64,000 nt of DNA from Pseudomonas sp. GM80 (GTDB lineage Bacteria > Pseudomonadota > Gammaproteobacteria > Pseudomonadales > Pseudomonadaceae). Location of the stretch: assembly GCF_000282515.1 (NCBI RefSeq), contig NZ_AKJD01000094.1, positions 31,359-95,358 of the forward strand. The letters run 5' to 3'. This document shows positions 53,439-60,886 of the stretch, piece by piece (within the stretch, counting starts at the first letter, position 1; every line of letters starts with the position of its first letter). The notes beneath the pieces are model-generated. The model saw only the letters and a list, made by a program, of their open reading frames with translations. It made no database searches and was not told where the DNA came from. The position numbers and the translations under genes are program-made.

Positions 53439-55076
53439 ATGACTCACGTCTCGCGTACGCCTGCACTCGTCTCGCTGAACCAATTGAGCTTTCAATTCGC
53501 CAACGGCGAGACGATTTTCGACGCACTGAATCTCACGTTCGATCACTTGCCGACCGCCATTGTGGGGCGCAACGGTGCCGGCAAAAGTGTGCTTGCACGG
53601 CTGATCGCCGGCCATCTGCAGCCTACTGCGGGCAGTGTGGTGCAAGCGGTTGCAGTGCGTTATATCCCACAGATATTCGTCGCCACGCCCGGCCAGTCGA
53701 TCGCCGAAGCGACGGGCACGGCTTCAGTGCTCGCGGCCTTGCAACGGCTGAAACTCGGTAGCGCCACCGATGACGATTTCGACACCATCGGCGAGCAATG
53801 GGACCTGGCAGAGCGCCTTCGCCAGCTTCTCGACGAGGCCGGGCTCAGTGAGCTCGATGCGACGGATCTGACGGAACATCTCAGCGGCGGTCAGCAGGCC
53901 CGGATCGCCCTGATTGGCGCACTGTTGAGCCAGGCGCAATTGCTGATACTCGATGAGCCCACCAATCATCTGGACAGCGCCGGCCGGCAATGGCTGATGA
54001 GCAGGCTCGAACAATGGCGCGGCGGTCTGATTGTGGTCAGCCATGATCGGCAGTTGCTGCAACACATGCGCAGGATCGTCGAACTCACGTCGTTGGGCGC
54101 GACGGTGTTCAGCGGCTGTTACGCGGATTTCGTAGAACAACGCCAGCGCCAACGGGCGGCGGCTCAGGCGCAGCTCGATCAGGCACGCATTGAGCGCCAG
54201 CGGCACCGCGCGCGTCTGCAACGCGAGCACGACACGATCCAGCGTCACGCCGCCGGCACCCGACGCAATGCCGAAACGGCCAACGTCTCCAGCATGGAGC
54301 GGTCGGCCATGAAAGCCGCCGCGAAGGAGATCATGGGCCAGATGAAAGTCGGCCATCAGGCCCGTAAAGCCGATCTGGACGAGCGCGTTCGCGAGGCATA
54401 CGCCCGAGTCGTGCCGGATGATGGAGTGTTGATCAACCTGCCTGGCAGTGTTGTGCCCAGCGGTCGCCAAGTGTGCACGTTGGTGGACGCCTGTCTGCCG
54501 TGGCTGCCGGTGGATGCGTTGACCCGTCGCGTGAATCTGAACATCCACGGCCCGATGCGCATTGCTATCAGTGGCCCGAACGGCTGTGGCAAGTCGACCC
54601 TGCTGAAAATGCTCGCTACAGAACTGGCACCTGTGAGCGGTGAATGCAGCACCCATGTGCCTTTTGCGTTTCTCGATCAGCAACTGAAGCTACTGGATGC
54701 CCAAACCAGCATCGTTGAACAATTGCAGGCCCAGCAGACACCGCTCAACCAAGGCACCTTGCGCAGTTTCCTGGCCCAGCTGCAACTGAATGCACAGCGC
54801 GTGACGCAACCCTGTGACTTGCTCAGCGGCGGTGAACGCCTGAAAGCCGCTCTCGCCCTGGCGTTATGGCGCCAGACGCCGGCGCAACTGCTGTTGCTCG
54901 ATGAACCGACCAATCACCTTGATCTGTCTTCGGTACAGGCATTTGAACAAGCCTTGCAGACATTTCCGGGCGCGATTGTCGCCGTTTCCCACGATCTGGC
55001 GTTTCTCCAGGCGTTGCATCCCAGCCATTGGCTCACTTGGCATCCCGCCGGCTGGCACTGGCAACCGACGAGTTGA
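53439..55076 (+). CDS. ABC-F family ATPase
   Basis: A 545-residue soluble protein with two ABC domains and no membrane helices. The first has Walker A VGRNGAGKSVLARLI near residue 44 and signature/Walker B LSGGQQARIAL...LLILDEPTNHLD. A charged helical linker (about residues 215-300) follows, then a second Walker A SGPNGCGKSTLLKML and LSGGERLKAALAL...LLLLDEPTNHLD. ABC-F proteins act on the ribosome as translation or antibiotic-protection factors. GGAGG precedes the ATG at 53439; a GTG six bases earlier is less likely. Confidence 0.9.
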   Translation: MTHVSRTPALVSLNQLSFQFANGETIFDALNLTFDHLPTAIVGRNGAGKSVLARLIAGHLQPTAGSVVQAVAVRYIPQIFVATPGQSIAEATGTASVLAALQRLKLGSATDDDFDTIGEQWDLAERLRQLLDEAGLSELDATDLTEHLSGGQQARIALIGALLSQAQLLILDEPTNHLDSAGRQWLMSRLEQWRGGLIVVSHDRQLLQHMRRIVELTSLGATVFSGCYADFVEQRQRQRAAAQAQLDQARIERQRHRARLQREHDTIQRHAAGTRRNAETANVSSMERSAMKAAAKEIMGQMKVGHQARKADLDERVREAYARVVPDDGVLINLPGSVVPSGRQVCTLVDACLPWLPVDALTRRVNLNIHGPMRIAISGPNGCGKSTLLKMLATELAPVSGECSTHVPFAFLDQQLKLLDAQTSIVEQLQAQQTPLNQGTLRSFLAQLQLNAQRVTQPCDLLSGGERLKAALALALWRQTPAQLLLLDEPTNHLDLSSVQAFEQALQTFPGAIVAVSHDLAFLQALHPSHWLTWHPAGWHWQPTS

Positions 55077-55147
55077 GCTGTCTATTTTTTGCACGATTGC
55101 CGCAGGCTTCTATAGTTGATCTGACACGAATCAACTGCGGTGACGCC

Positions 55148-55378
55148 ATGGAAGACATTTTCGTCGTAAAGCGTTGCAACAAGATCATTATTCACGGTCG
55201 GCGCGCCGGCGAAAGCCAGCACGATCCCGCCGAAGCCATTGGCTGGTTTCGCATCTGCGACACCCGCACTGGCGGTTTCATCGGCGACGGCTACGACGCC
55301 CAGGAGGACGCACAGCTTGAATGTCAGCGCCTCAATGCAGTCAGTTCGCCCATACCGGCCCGCGAGGTTTCCGGCTGA
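55148..55378 (+). CDS. Small hypothetical protein, 76 aa
   Basis: ATG at 55148 opens MEDIFVVKRCNKIIIHGRRA and continues to AREVSG. A basic/aromatic small soluble protein with a phrase WFRICDTRTGGFIGDGYDAQ. A weak purine-rich stretch precedes the start. Codon use resembles its neighbours. No family recognised. Confidence 0.65.
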   Translation: MEDIFVVKRCNKIIIHGRRAGESQHDPAEAIGWFRICDTRTGGFIGDGYDAQEDAQLECQRLNAVSSPIPAREVSG

Positions 55379-55499
55379 TGCCGATCATAACCGGGTCTAT
55401 ACTGAAACCAGCTGAAGGAGCAGCACCCCAACGGCACAAGGCTCGCCACTCGCGGGCTTTTTGCTGCAGCTCAGCGGTTTCATAGAACGGAGGTGTTCC

Positions 55500-55730
55500 A
55501 TGTCCGAAAAAGAGTCCATCACCACCCTCCTCACCCTGCTCGACGCACGGCAGGCGCGCCTCGCAGCCGCTTGCAAGGAGATCGCCGACTGGGTCGATCA
55601 CCAAGGCGGCCATCCGACAGCCCTGCGCATTCGCGATCGGCTGAACGACATCGAGAAGGATGCCCCGCTGATTCGCAACACGTTGTCGGCGCTCAAACCT
55701 GTGGATCGGCCACTGCCACGCTTCAGATAA
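55500..55730 (+). CDS. Small alpha-helical protein, 76 aa (paralog of the gene at 57.8-58.1 kb)
   Basis: GGAGG lies 6 bases before the ATG at 55500. The helical protein MSEKESITTLLTLLDARQAR shares the pattern LTLL...AA..EIA.W.....G with the small minus-strand gene near 58 kb and is of the same length, so the two are likely paralogs. No known domain. Possible role unclear. Confidence 0.7.
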   Translation: MSEKESITTLLTLLDARQARLAAACKEIADWVDHQGGHPTALRIRDRLNDIEKDAPLIRNTLSALKPVDRPLPRFR

Positions 55731-55912
55731 TCATCACGGTACCAACCCATCGCCCCGCCGCAAGGTTCGCGGGGCGTTAAACGGCAATTGCAGTGTTGTC
55801 GAGTGATCGATTGCGCGGCACTTTCAGGCTTTCCTGGCCAAACTGTTTCTTTTCACACAATCCTCACATCTGCGCGCTTACAGTGAACTCACTCCTTTAG
55901 TGACTACCTTTA

Positions 55913-55940
55913 ACGCCCGCCCGCATGCGGGTGTTTTTTT
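55913..55940 (+). terminator. Rho-independent terminator in a gene-free stretch
   Basis: acgcccg/cgggtgt stem with one G-T pair, loop of eight, and seven T. It is 180 bases after the nearest gene end, so it may end that transcript or a short non-coding RNA. The rest of 55731-56015 holds no gene I can support. Confidence 0.7.
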
Positions 55941-56015
55941 GCCGATAGTTCGTCTGCCGAACAGTCATGGCTGTCAGTTGTCATAACTTTGTACACGTCA
56001 CGAAGGAGACAGTTC

Positions 56016-56300
56016 ATGGTTATCCATTTCAACGTCGACGGGCATCTGGCCTGTGGCCATAAAGGCAAACACCTCACTGCCAGTCGCGAACTCAATCGCG
56101 TGAAATGCCGCAGCTGCCGCAGCACCGATGCCTACAAACAAGCGCGAAAAGATCAACGCAACAACGCACGCCGTGTCGCCCGTCAGGCAAAAACCACGCA
56201 CCACGCCGTCAACTGGCGCGCGGAGTGGACTGAACGGCTGGCCGCGATGGCCGGACGGCAACGCTTGCCTCGTGGCTTTGCCCGGCAAGCGTACGTTTAA
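56016..56300 (+). CDS. Small basic zinc-ribbon-like protein, 94 aa
   Basis: AAGGAGA 7 bases before the ATG. MVIHFNVDGHLACGHKGKHL and VKCRSCRSTDAYKQARKDQR give C...H and CxxC ligands of a possible single zinc site, followed by a strongly basic helical region and a basic C-terminus. It may bind nucleic acid. A bidirectional terminator follows. No family recognised. Confidence 0.7.
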   Translation: MVIHFNVDGHLACGHKGKHLTASRELNRVKCRSCRSTDAYKQARKDQRNNARRVARQAKTTHHAVNWRAEWTERLAAMAGRQRLPRGFARQAYV

Positions 56301-56308
56301 ACCTGCAT

Positions 56309-56338
56309 AAAAAATGGGCCGATAAAATCGGCCCATTT
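56309..56338. terminator. Terminator hairpin between convergent genes
   Basis: aaatgggccgat/atcggcccattt stem with loop aaa; A-run before and short T-run after. Confidence 0.75.
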
Positions 56339-56420
56339 GCGTTAGTTGTTCACTGACAATTTTTAACTTGTTCGTTTCCGATCGTGTTCACGCGAGTTTG
56401 CGCTCTCTACGTAACTTGAC

Positions 56421-56792
56421 CTACTTAACAATCACACCTCTCATGTATTGATTCAGATCTCGTAGATCATTAACAGTCCAAGCATGGGGCGCCAGCTTTA
56501 CACCATTCTCTCGCAACGCTTTGGGGATCAAGTCCCCATTGGGGCGAAGTATGATCGATGACACGATAACGCCTGGATAATCACTGAGTCGCTTCTTGAA
56601 GGCAGAAGTGGTCAGGTCAGGCGTAGGCGGATTGCTTTTATGGGCCAGCGGGCCGGTTCCTTTAATCTCGGCTCCATGACACATGGCACATCTCTGTGTA
56701 TAGAGCGCTTTGCCATTGGCCGTATCCCCGAAGGACAATGAGGTTTGAACCAGTGTTACCAGCGCTAACGACGCGGCGAATAATATTTTCAT
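56421..56792 (-). CDS. Small periplasmic c-type cytochrome
   Basis: A 123-residue protein: signal peptide MKILFAASLALVTLVQTSLS with cleavage near SFG-D, then one haem-binding CAMCH in YTQRCAMCHGAEIKGTGPL. After it, no methionine stands in the usual distal-ligand position; the only Met is in NQYMRGVIVK near the C-terminus and a His in KLAPHAWTVND could be the sixth ligand. The longer frame (to 56888) is not supported. Its partner enzyme is not evident. Confidence 0.85.
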   Translation of the reverse strand: MKILFAASLALVTLVQTSLSFGDTANGKALYTQRCAMCHGAEIKGTGPLAHKSNPPTPDLTTSAFKKRLSDYPGVIVSSIILRPNGDLIPKALRENGVKLAPHAWTVNDLRDLNQYMRGVIVK

Positions 56793-56974
56793 CCTTGATG
56801 CAGCCTTAATCCTGGCAAAAGATGACGCGCGATTGGCATCAGCTATAGAAAGGGCGAAACAGTTTTGATGCGGCGCACAGACGACCAAGCCGTACGTCCA
56901 CGATCGAAAGGCAAAAAGTAATGCCTAGCAAGTGAATTGCGCACCCACATCAAAATAACCGAGCGGAAACAAAC

Positions 56975-57008
56975 AAGGGCTTGCATCAGCTTTCGCCCGC
57001 AAACCCTT
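56975..57008 (-). terminator. Terminator downstream of the tRNA-Leu 3' end
   Basis: On the minus strand aagggtttgc/gcaagccctt follows the CCA of the tRNA fragment by 10 bases and is followed by gtttgttt. This is the expected native terminator of the tRNA transcript. Confidence 0.65.
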
Positions 57009-57018
57009 GATTTTAAGA

Positions 57019-57075
57019 TGGTGCCCGAAGCCGGAATCGAACCGGCACGCCCTTACGAGCGGGGGATTTTAAGTC
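57019..57075 (-). other. 3' half of tRNA-Leu(UAA): island attachment-site scar
   Basis: Read on the minus strand the sequence runs from the anticodon loop cttaaaa (anticodon TAA) through variable arm and T-arm (gccggttcgattccggc) to cttcgggcacca, with CCA at 57021-57019. The 5' half of the tRNA is absent: upstream bases are AT-rich and do not pair. Such a 3' remnant from the anticodon loop on is the usual far attachment site left when an element integrates into a tRNA 3' end. Orientation predicts that the intact tRNA and integrase lie to the right of the window. Confidence 0.85.
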
Positions 57076-57502
57076 CATTATTTTTCCCTTATAAATCATA
57101 TGCTTATAGTATTTATTTTTCCGCATCACACAGTTTCCTTGTTCGTTCTAGGGTAGTGAAACCAGGACCTCAAAAGAAATTGCGGAAAGAATTCGGGCCG
57201 CCGGAAGCCCGCATTTCAAGGCAAGGCAGACGGATGTCCGTCGTGTTCGCCAGGGCAAATTGGTGCAGAAGTTCCAGAGTTTGGAACTACACAGCGTTCG
57301 GCAGGTTCAGTGCGGCCAATGGTTCGGCCATGCTTACTCCCATTTCCAACCGATGGTGTTCGCCGACGGCTCAGGCGTCAGTTCGAATACCCGACATTGA
57401 TCAGCGGCCAGCCGCCTCCCGGGTCAGTAAAGCCGTCGATCAATTACCCTGCAGTACGTGCCCGTAAGGAAGGATTACCCGCAGCAGGTCGTCGGACTTG
57501 GG
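57076..57502. other. Degraded stretch without a supported gene
   Basis: AT-rich for the first ~70 bases, then GC-rich. An open frame without a start codon from about 57150 to 57400 on the plus strand reads protein-like text (EIAERIRAAGSPHFKARQTD, then QCGQWFGHAYSHFQPMVFAD) and may be the 3' remnant of a lost gene. Nothing else was identified. Confidence 0.4.
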
Positions 57503-57658
57503 TCATTGTAAATAATGCTGCAGTTCAATGCTGGCGCGTCCAGTTCCGGCATCGCTCAAGCGAACTGGACATTCGAGCGTTGTTCGCTCGATCGGACCCT
57601 GCCCGAGATAATGGGCGATCCCCATTACGGTTACCACGCACTCATAAACTTCAGACAT
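57503..57658 (-). CDS. Possible small hypothetical protein, 51 aa
   Basis: ATG at 57658 with an AGGGA about 10 bases upstream; reads MSEVYECVVTVMGIAHYLGQ and ends IELQHYLQ. Codon use is plausible and a terminator lies upstream on the same strand, but neither family nor conservation is known. Could equally be non-coding. Confidence 0.3.
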   Translation of the reverse strand: MSEVYECVVTVMGIAHYLGQGPIERTTLECPVRLSDAGTGRASIELQHYLQ

Positions 57659-57756
57659 GCACGGTTGTTCCCTGTTGGAGTAAATGGCGATGCAGGCATC
57701 AACCAGACAGTCAGACAATGGTAGACCAGCCCCTATAGGACTGGTATGCACGCTGC

Positions 57757-57795
57757 CCAAAAAAGGCCCCACACTGGGACTAGGTGTGGGGGCCG
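57757..57795 (-). terminator. Rho-independent terminator of the small gene at 57.8 kb
   Basis: Minus-strand ggccccca-type stem (ggcccccacacct/agtgtggggcc region) followed by TTTTTT, about 40 bases past the stop. Confidence 0.85.
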
Positions 57796-57834
57796 ATTGA
57801 ACATAGGCTGGAATTCTGTCAATCGGTAGGCCGT

Positions 57835-58053
57835 TTATGAATTTCTGAGTCGCATGATCGCGTCGGTGATCGCTTGCGCATTTCTATCCAGCGTTTCCAA
57901 GGCTGAAACGGCATTATCGGCGACTTTGTCTGCACCAGAATCTGAGATCCACTGGGCAATCTCTTCGATCGCCGCACCGAGGGCATGGTGGTTGTGCAGG
58001 AGTAATGTCAAGGCATCGGCTGTTGCAATGTTGCAGTCTGGATTATTCGGCAT
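57835..58053 (-). CDS. Small alpha-helical protein, 72 aa (paralog of the gene at 55.5 kb)
   Basis: The ATG at 58053 (MPNNPDCNIATADALTLLLH) has AAGGA 8 bases upstream; an ATG at 58062 directly touches the AAGG and is less likely. The pattern LTLLL...A..EIAQW....G matches the protein at 55.5 kb. No known domain. It has a strong terminator. It lies just inside the island, whereas its paralog lies just outside it. Confidence 0.7.
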   Translation of the reverse strand: MPNNPDCNIATADALTLLLHNHHALGAAIEEIAQWISDSGADKVADNAVSALETLDRNAQAITDAIMRLRNS

Positions 58054-58277
58054 GGCTGTCATCCTTGAAAGATATTCAAAAGCTTAGTTCATCTGACGCC
58101 AAGGTTGGAATGTTCACTTCAACTGGGACCTTGAAGTGAACGCAAAGGCGGCACTACGTGTTGAAAGCGCCGCTAGGATAGCTAGAAACAAACAAGTTTT
58201 TTATCTGCTCCCACAATCTCCGCTGAAAAAAGAGCAGGTACGTCTGCCTCCAATAGCGAGCCGGACAAATAACACAA

Positions 58278-59081
58278 TTACTTGGCCAACCAGAAAAAAT
58301 AATATCCGGTAGAAATTGCAATCAAAAACGCAATCAACCCCCCCCAGAAAAAATTTTTCGCAGTTGATCTTCGATTAGCAATCACACTAACCTGCTTCCC
58401 GAACAAAAATACATTTCCTGGATAAAGATAATTGAAAACCTTTTTAAACGGCACTACGGTTAAGACAATGATCATCACAGGAAACATCATCATTACATAG
58501 AAGAAAGTTGGAATCTTGATCTTGACTTCCCTTGACTTGATAAGGTAGTCAAGTTTTTCATTTGCACTTGTACTAGCAAGTATGGAATTTAATGTCTCTG
58601 TGTCCGTCAGCTGTGGTGCCATATTCATCATAGAATATATAAAGAAAGCTAGCATAAGCGATGTAAAAATCAACAGGACCGATTTTTGATTGGAAAAATT
58701 GAGACTCGGTATATTGCAAACTTCTTTCTGTATGTATTCTTTAAGCTCAGAGGCCAGCAGATACACATCATCTCTCACTTCGCCAGAAACGGTAAACTCA
58801 ACGCCTTGCTCTGAGTCAAAATATATTTCGAGCAGCAGACTGGGGTCTGCATACTCAATCTTGATGTTTTTAATTTTCCGCGTTGAGTCGTTATCCTCAG
58901 TCAATATACGGTCTACTTCAGACGTTCTATATACCAGAGAATCTTCTCGAAAAATTTCAAAAATTATGTCCTTGTGATTCTCCTCTGGAACCCTCTTCTT
59001 AATATCAGAATAAATTCTTCGCAGAGTCTCTTCATTCAACTCAAATCGTTTTGGGAATTTCTTGATAATTTTCGCCGACAT
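58278..59081 (-). CDS. AT-rich three-helix membrane protein, unknown function
   Basis: A 267-residue protein. The cytoplasmic-looking N-terminal part (1-132) is charged, then hydrophobic helices near 134-152 (SVLLIFTSLMLAFFIYSMMN), 192-211 (TFFYVMMMFPVMIIVLTVVP) and 245-264 (FWGGLIAFLIAISTGYYFFW). GGAG lies 10 bases upstream of the ATG at 59081. Base composition and codon use are visibly more AT-rich than the core genome, indicating horizontal acquisition. No family recognised. Confidence 0.7.
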   Translation of the reverse strand: MSAKIIKKFPKRFELNEETLRRIYSDIKKRVPEENHKDIIFEIFREDSLVYRTSEVDRILTEDNDSTRKIKNIKIEYADPSLLLEIYFDSEQGVEFTVSGEVRDDVYLLASELKEYIQKEVCNIPSLNFSNQKSVLLIFTSLMLAFFIYSMMNMAPQLTDTETLNSILASTSANEKLDYLIKSREVKIKIPTFFYVMMMFPVMIIVLTVVPFKKVFNYLYPGNVFLFGKQVSVIANRRSTAKNFFWGGLIAFLIAISTGYYFFWLAK

Positions 59082-59746
59082 ATTCCGCTAACTCCATGCA
59101 GTATTTATTTTATTAATTTAAGTCTAATTTATAATAGCACTTACCGAATCAATGCAACGCACCCTGATGGACCTTGGAATAAAAAACCGATACAACAGCA
59201 GTGCTTAAATCGGGAGAATCTTATCTAATATAGTCAGCTCACTTACTTTCTCGCCCCTTTCAGTGCTCCCGGTTTGCATACAATCAACGGATTATGGATC
59301 GCCCATGATGTTATTGCTACAAATGCTTGGCCAGACCTTACGGTATGTATTACATCTCAACGTTGCACAGCCACGACCCCAACAGCGTGGTGAGCGACAG
59401 CTTTGAGATCAATGGAGAGTTGAAAGGAGCTGCGAATTTTCATCGCCGCTGGCCTGATTAACATAGACACAGGCAGACACCCATCCGGATTATTTACTCA
59501 CCAAAATAGCGCCCCAGTCCCATCTCAGTCCCATATGGCCATTTTTCGCATGCCAAAAACCACAACCCCCTGACTTTCTCTAGCAAAATCAGTGGTTTGC
59601 GTTTACTGAATGTGGCGGTGAAGGAGAGATTCGAACTCCACAACTTCTGCGACAACAAATATTCACTGCGATACCTTGTCAATGACACCTTTTCGCCAGA
59701 AGAAGTCGCCTGATGAGACAGCCTTCGACCCGAAGCGGAATATCAC
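59082..59746. other. Gene-poor stretch with remnants
   Basis: No supportable gene. A plus-strand frame near 59350-59460 reads MYYISTLHSHDPNSVVSDSF then EINGELKGAANF before a stop, protein-like but only 38 codons and probably a gene remnant. A tRNA-like 3' end lies at 59613-59645. The rest shows nothing recognisable. Confidence 0.4.
59613..59645 (-). other. tRNA-Ser-like 3' end fragment
   Basis: On the minus strand the sequence reads ggagttcgaatctctccttc then accgcca: a T-arm with a TTCGAAT loop, acceptor strand and CCA, as in Pseudomonas tRNA-Ser, but with imperfect T-stem pairing. No anticodon arm can be recognised upstream. It resembles an old attachment scar of a second element rather than a working tRNA. 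Confidence 0.5.
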
Positions 59747-60886
59747 TTAGGGCTTACTGAGATTTTTGCCAAAATAATCTATGACCTCATTGGCCTGCGT
59801 ACCCTGGCGGAAACGTTTCTGACCTTCGAAGTCCGTCGAGGGCAGCATGTGGATTATCTGATGATCCGCATAGAGGGACATAACATCATGCGGACTCAAC
59901 CCTCCGGCGCGTTGTCCCGTAAGCGTGTTAGTCGCCTCAATGGCAGCACCAATCATTACGTCCGCCAGCTGTACTGCAGGACTAGTCCTCGAGTCGACTT
60001 GCGTCACTGACTGGAGCTTGAGTGGAAAGGTGAGGCTTGCGATCTCCGATTGGCGAAATGTCACCTCGTCCTTGTGATTAATAAAGCGCAACAGCAAGTC
60101 ATGGTAAGAGAGCAGGTTCTTGGACTGATCATGCTCAACCAAGTATGGACCATCAGCCATGACTTCCATCCGGCTTATTAGCGATTGCAACACCACAAAA
60201 GCGGCGTCAGTGGTGACACCTGATGTGGCGATCGCTTGAAGGCATTCCGGCGCGGCATACTTCGCCAAAGGCCCCAACGCCTCCGGTAGTTCCTGCCAGC
60301 GAGTGGCGCGAGCAGCTGCTACGAGGTCAGCAAGTGCTGCTGGGCTTTTTTCCTTTACGGCGCGCTGGAAACAAACGAGCATCAGCCTAAAGGCTGTCTC
60401 TCCGAGAAGAGTGGGGCCCGCCACATAAAGCAGCGACCCGAGCGCATAGTTCTGACCATCCTTATAAAAGTCGCATCCGCGCTCGTAGTAGTACGGTTCA
60501 ACTGCGTAATCCAGAAACATCAACAGCAGCAAAAAGCGCTTGTCACAGACGTAGGTAACGCACTTGTGATGGGTCAGGACATCGCGCATTAACGCCAGAA
60601 GCCGTGGGTGATTGGCTGACCGGCGTGACAGAGCGCGGTACTTGAGCTCTTCCGCTTGTAGCTTAGGAAAGTGCTCTTTGATCAAGCGTCTGGCCTGATC
60701 ATCATCAATGGCAATGGCAGCGGCCCCTTGGAACCTCTGCTCGAGGTTCAGCAGGTCAAATCCGGTATAGCCACTTTCGTCGACTCTAAAGCACTCCATA
60801 CGCAACTCCCGGGGGTCGTCGACAGCACTGAAAGAGAATGTCTCTTCTTCTGTATGTGCCGCAGGGTTACTAATGACGACGGACAA
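59747..60886 (-). CDS. DUF3800 protein (putative RNase H-like nuclease), partner of the zinc-hook ATPase
   Basis: A 379-residue protein. The DUF3800 pattern is visible: FRVDESGYTGFDLLN (Asp36-Glu37), LVEHDQSKNL (Asp253) and VQLADVMIGAAIEA (Asp309), an acidic set like that of RNase H-like nucleases. Activity is inferred. The TTG at 60886 follows the ATPase stop codon directly, without a Shine-Dalgarno. An ATG at 60799, giving MECFRVDESGYTG, has GGGAG 6 bases upstream and is a strong alternative start. The two genes form an operon with zero spacing, implying a joint function, perhaps phage or plasmid defence. Confidence 0.8.
   Translation of the reverse strand: MSVVISNPAAHTEEETFSFSAVDDPRELRMECFRVDESGYTGFDLLNLEQRFQGAAAIAIDDDQARRLIKEHFPKLQAEELKYRALSRRSANHPRLLALMRDVLTHHKCVTYVCDKRFLLLLMFLDYAVEPYYYERGCDFYKDGQNYALGSLLYVAGPTLLGETAFRLMLVCFQRAVKEKSPAALADLVAAARATRWQELPEALGPLAKYAAPECLQAIATSGVTTDAAFVVLQSLISRMEVMADGPYLVEHDQSKNLLSYHDLLLRFINHKDEVTFRQSEIASLTFPLKLQSVTQVDSRTSPAVQLADVMIGAAIEATNTLTGQRAGGLSPHDVMSLYADHQIIHMLPSTDFEGQKRFRQGTQANEVIDYFGKNLSKP

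Noticed and set aside
57019..57075. Functional tRNA-Leu gene
   Set aside because: The 5' half is missing; it cannot fold as a tRNA.
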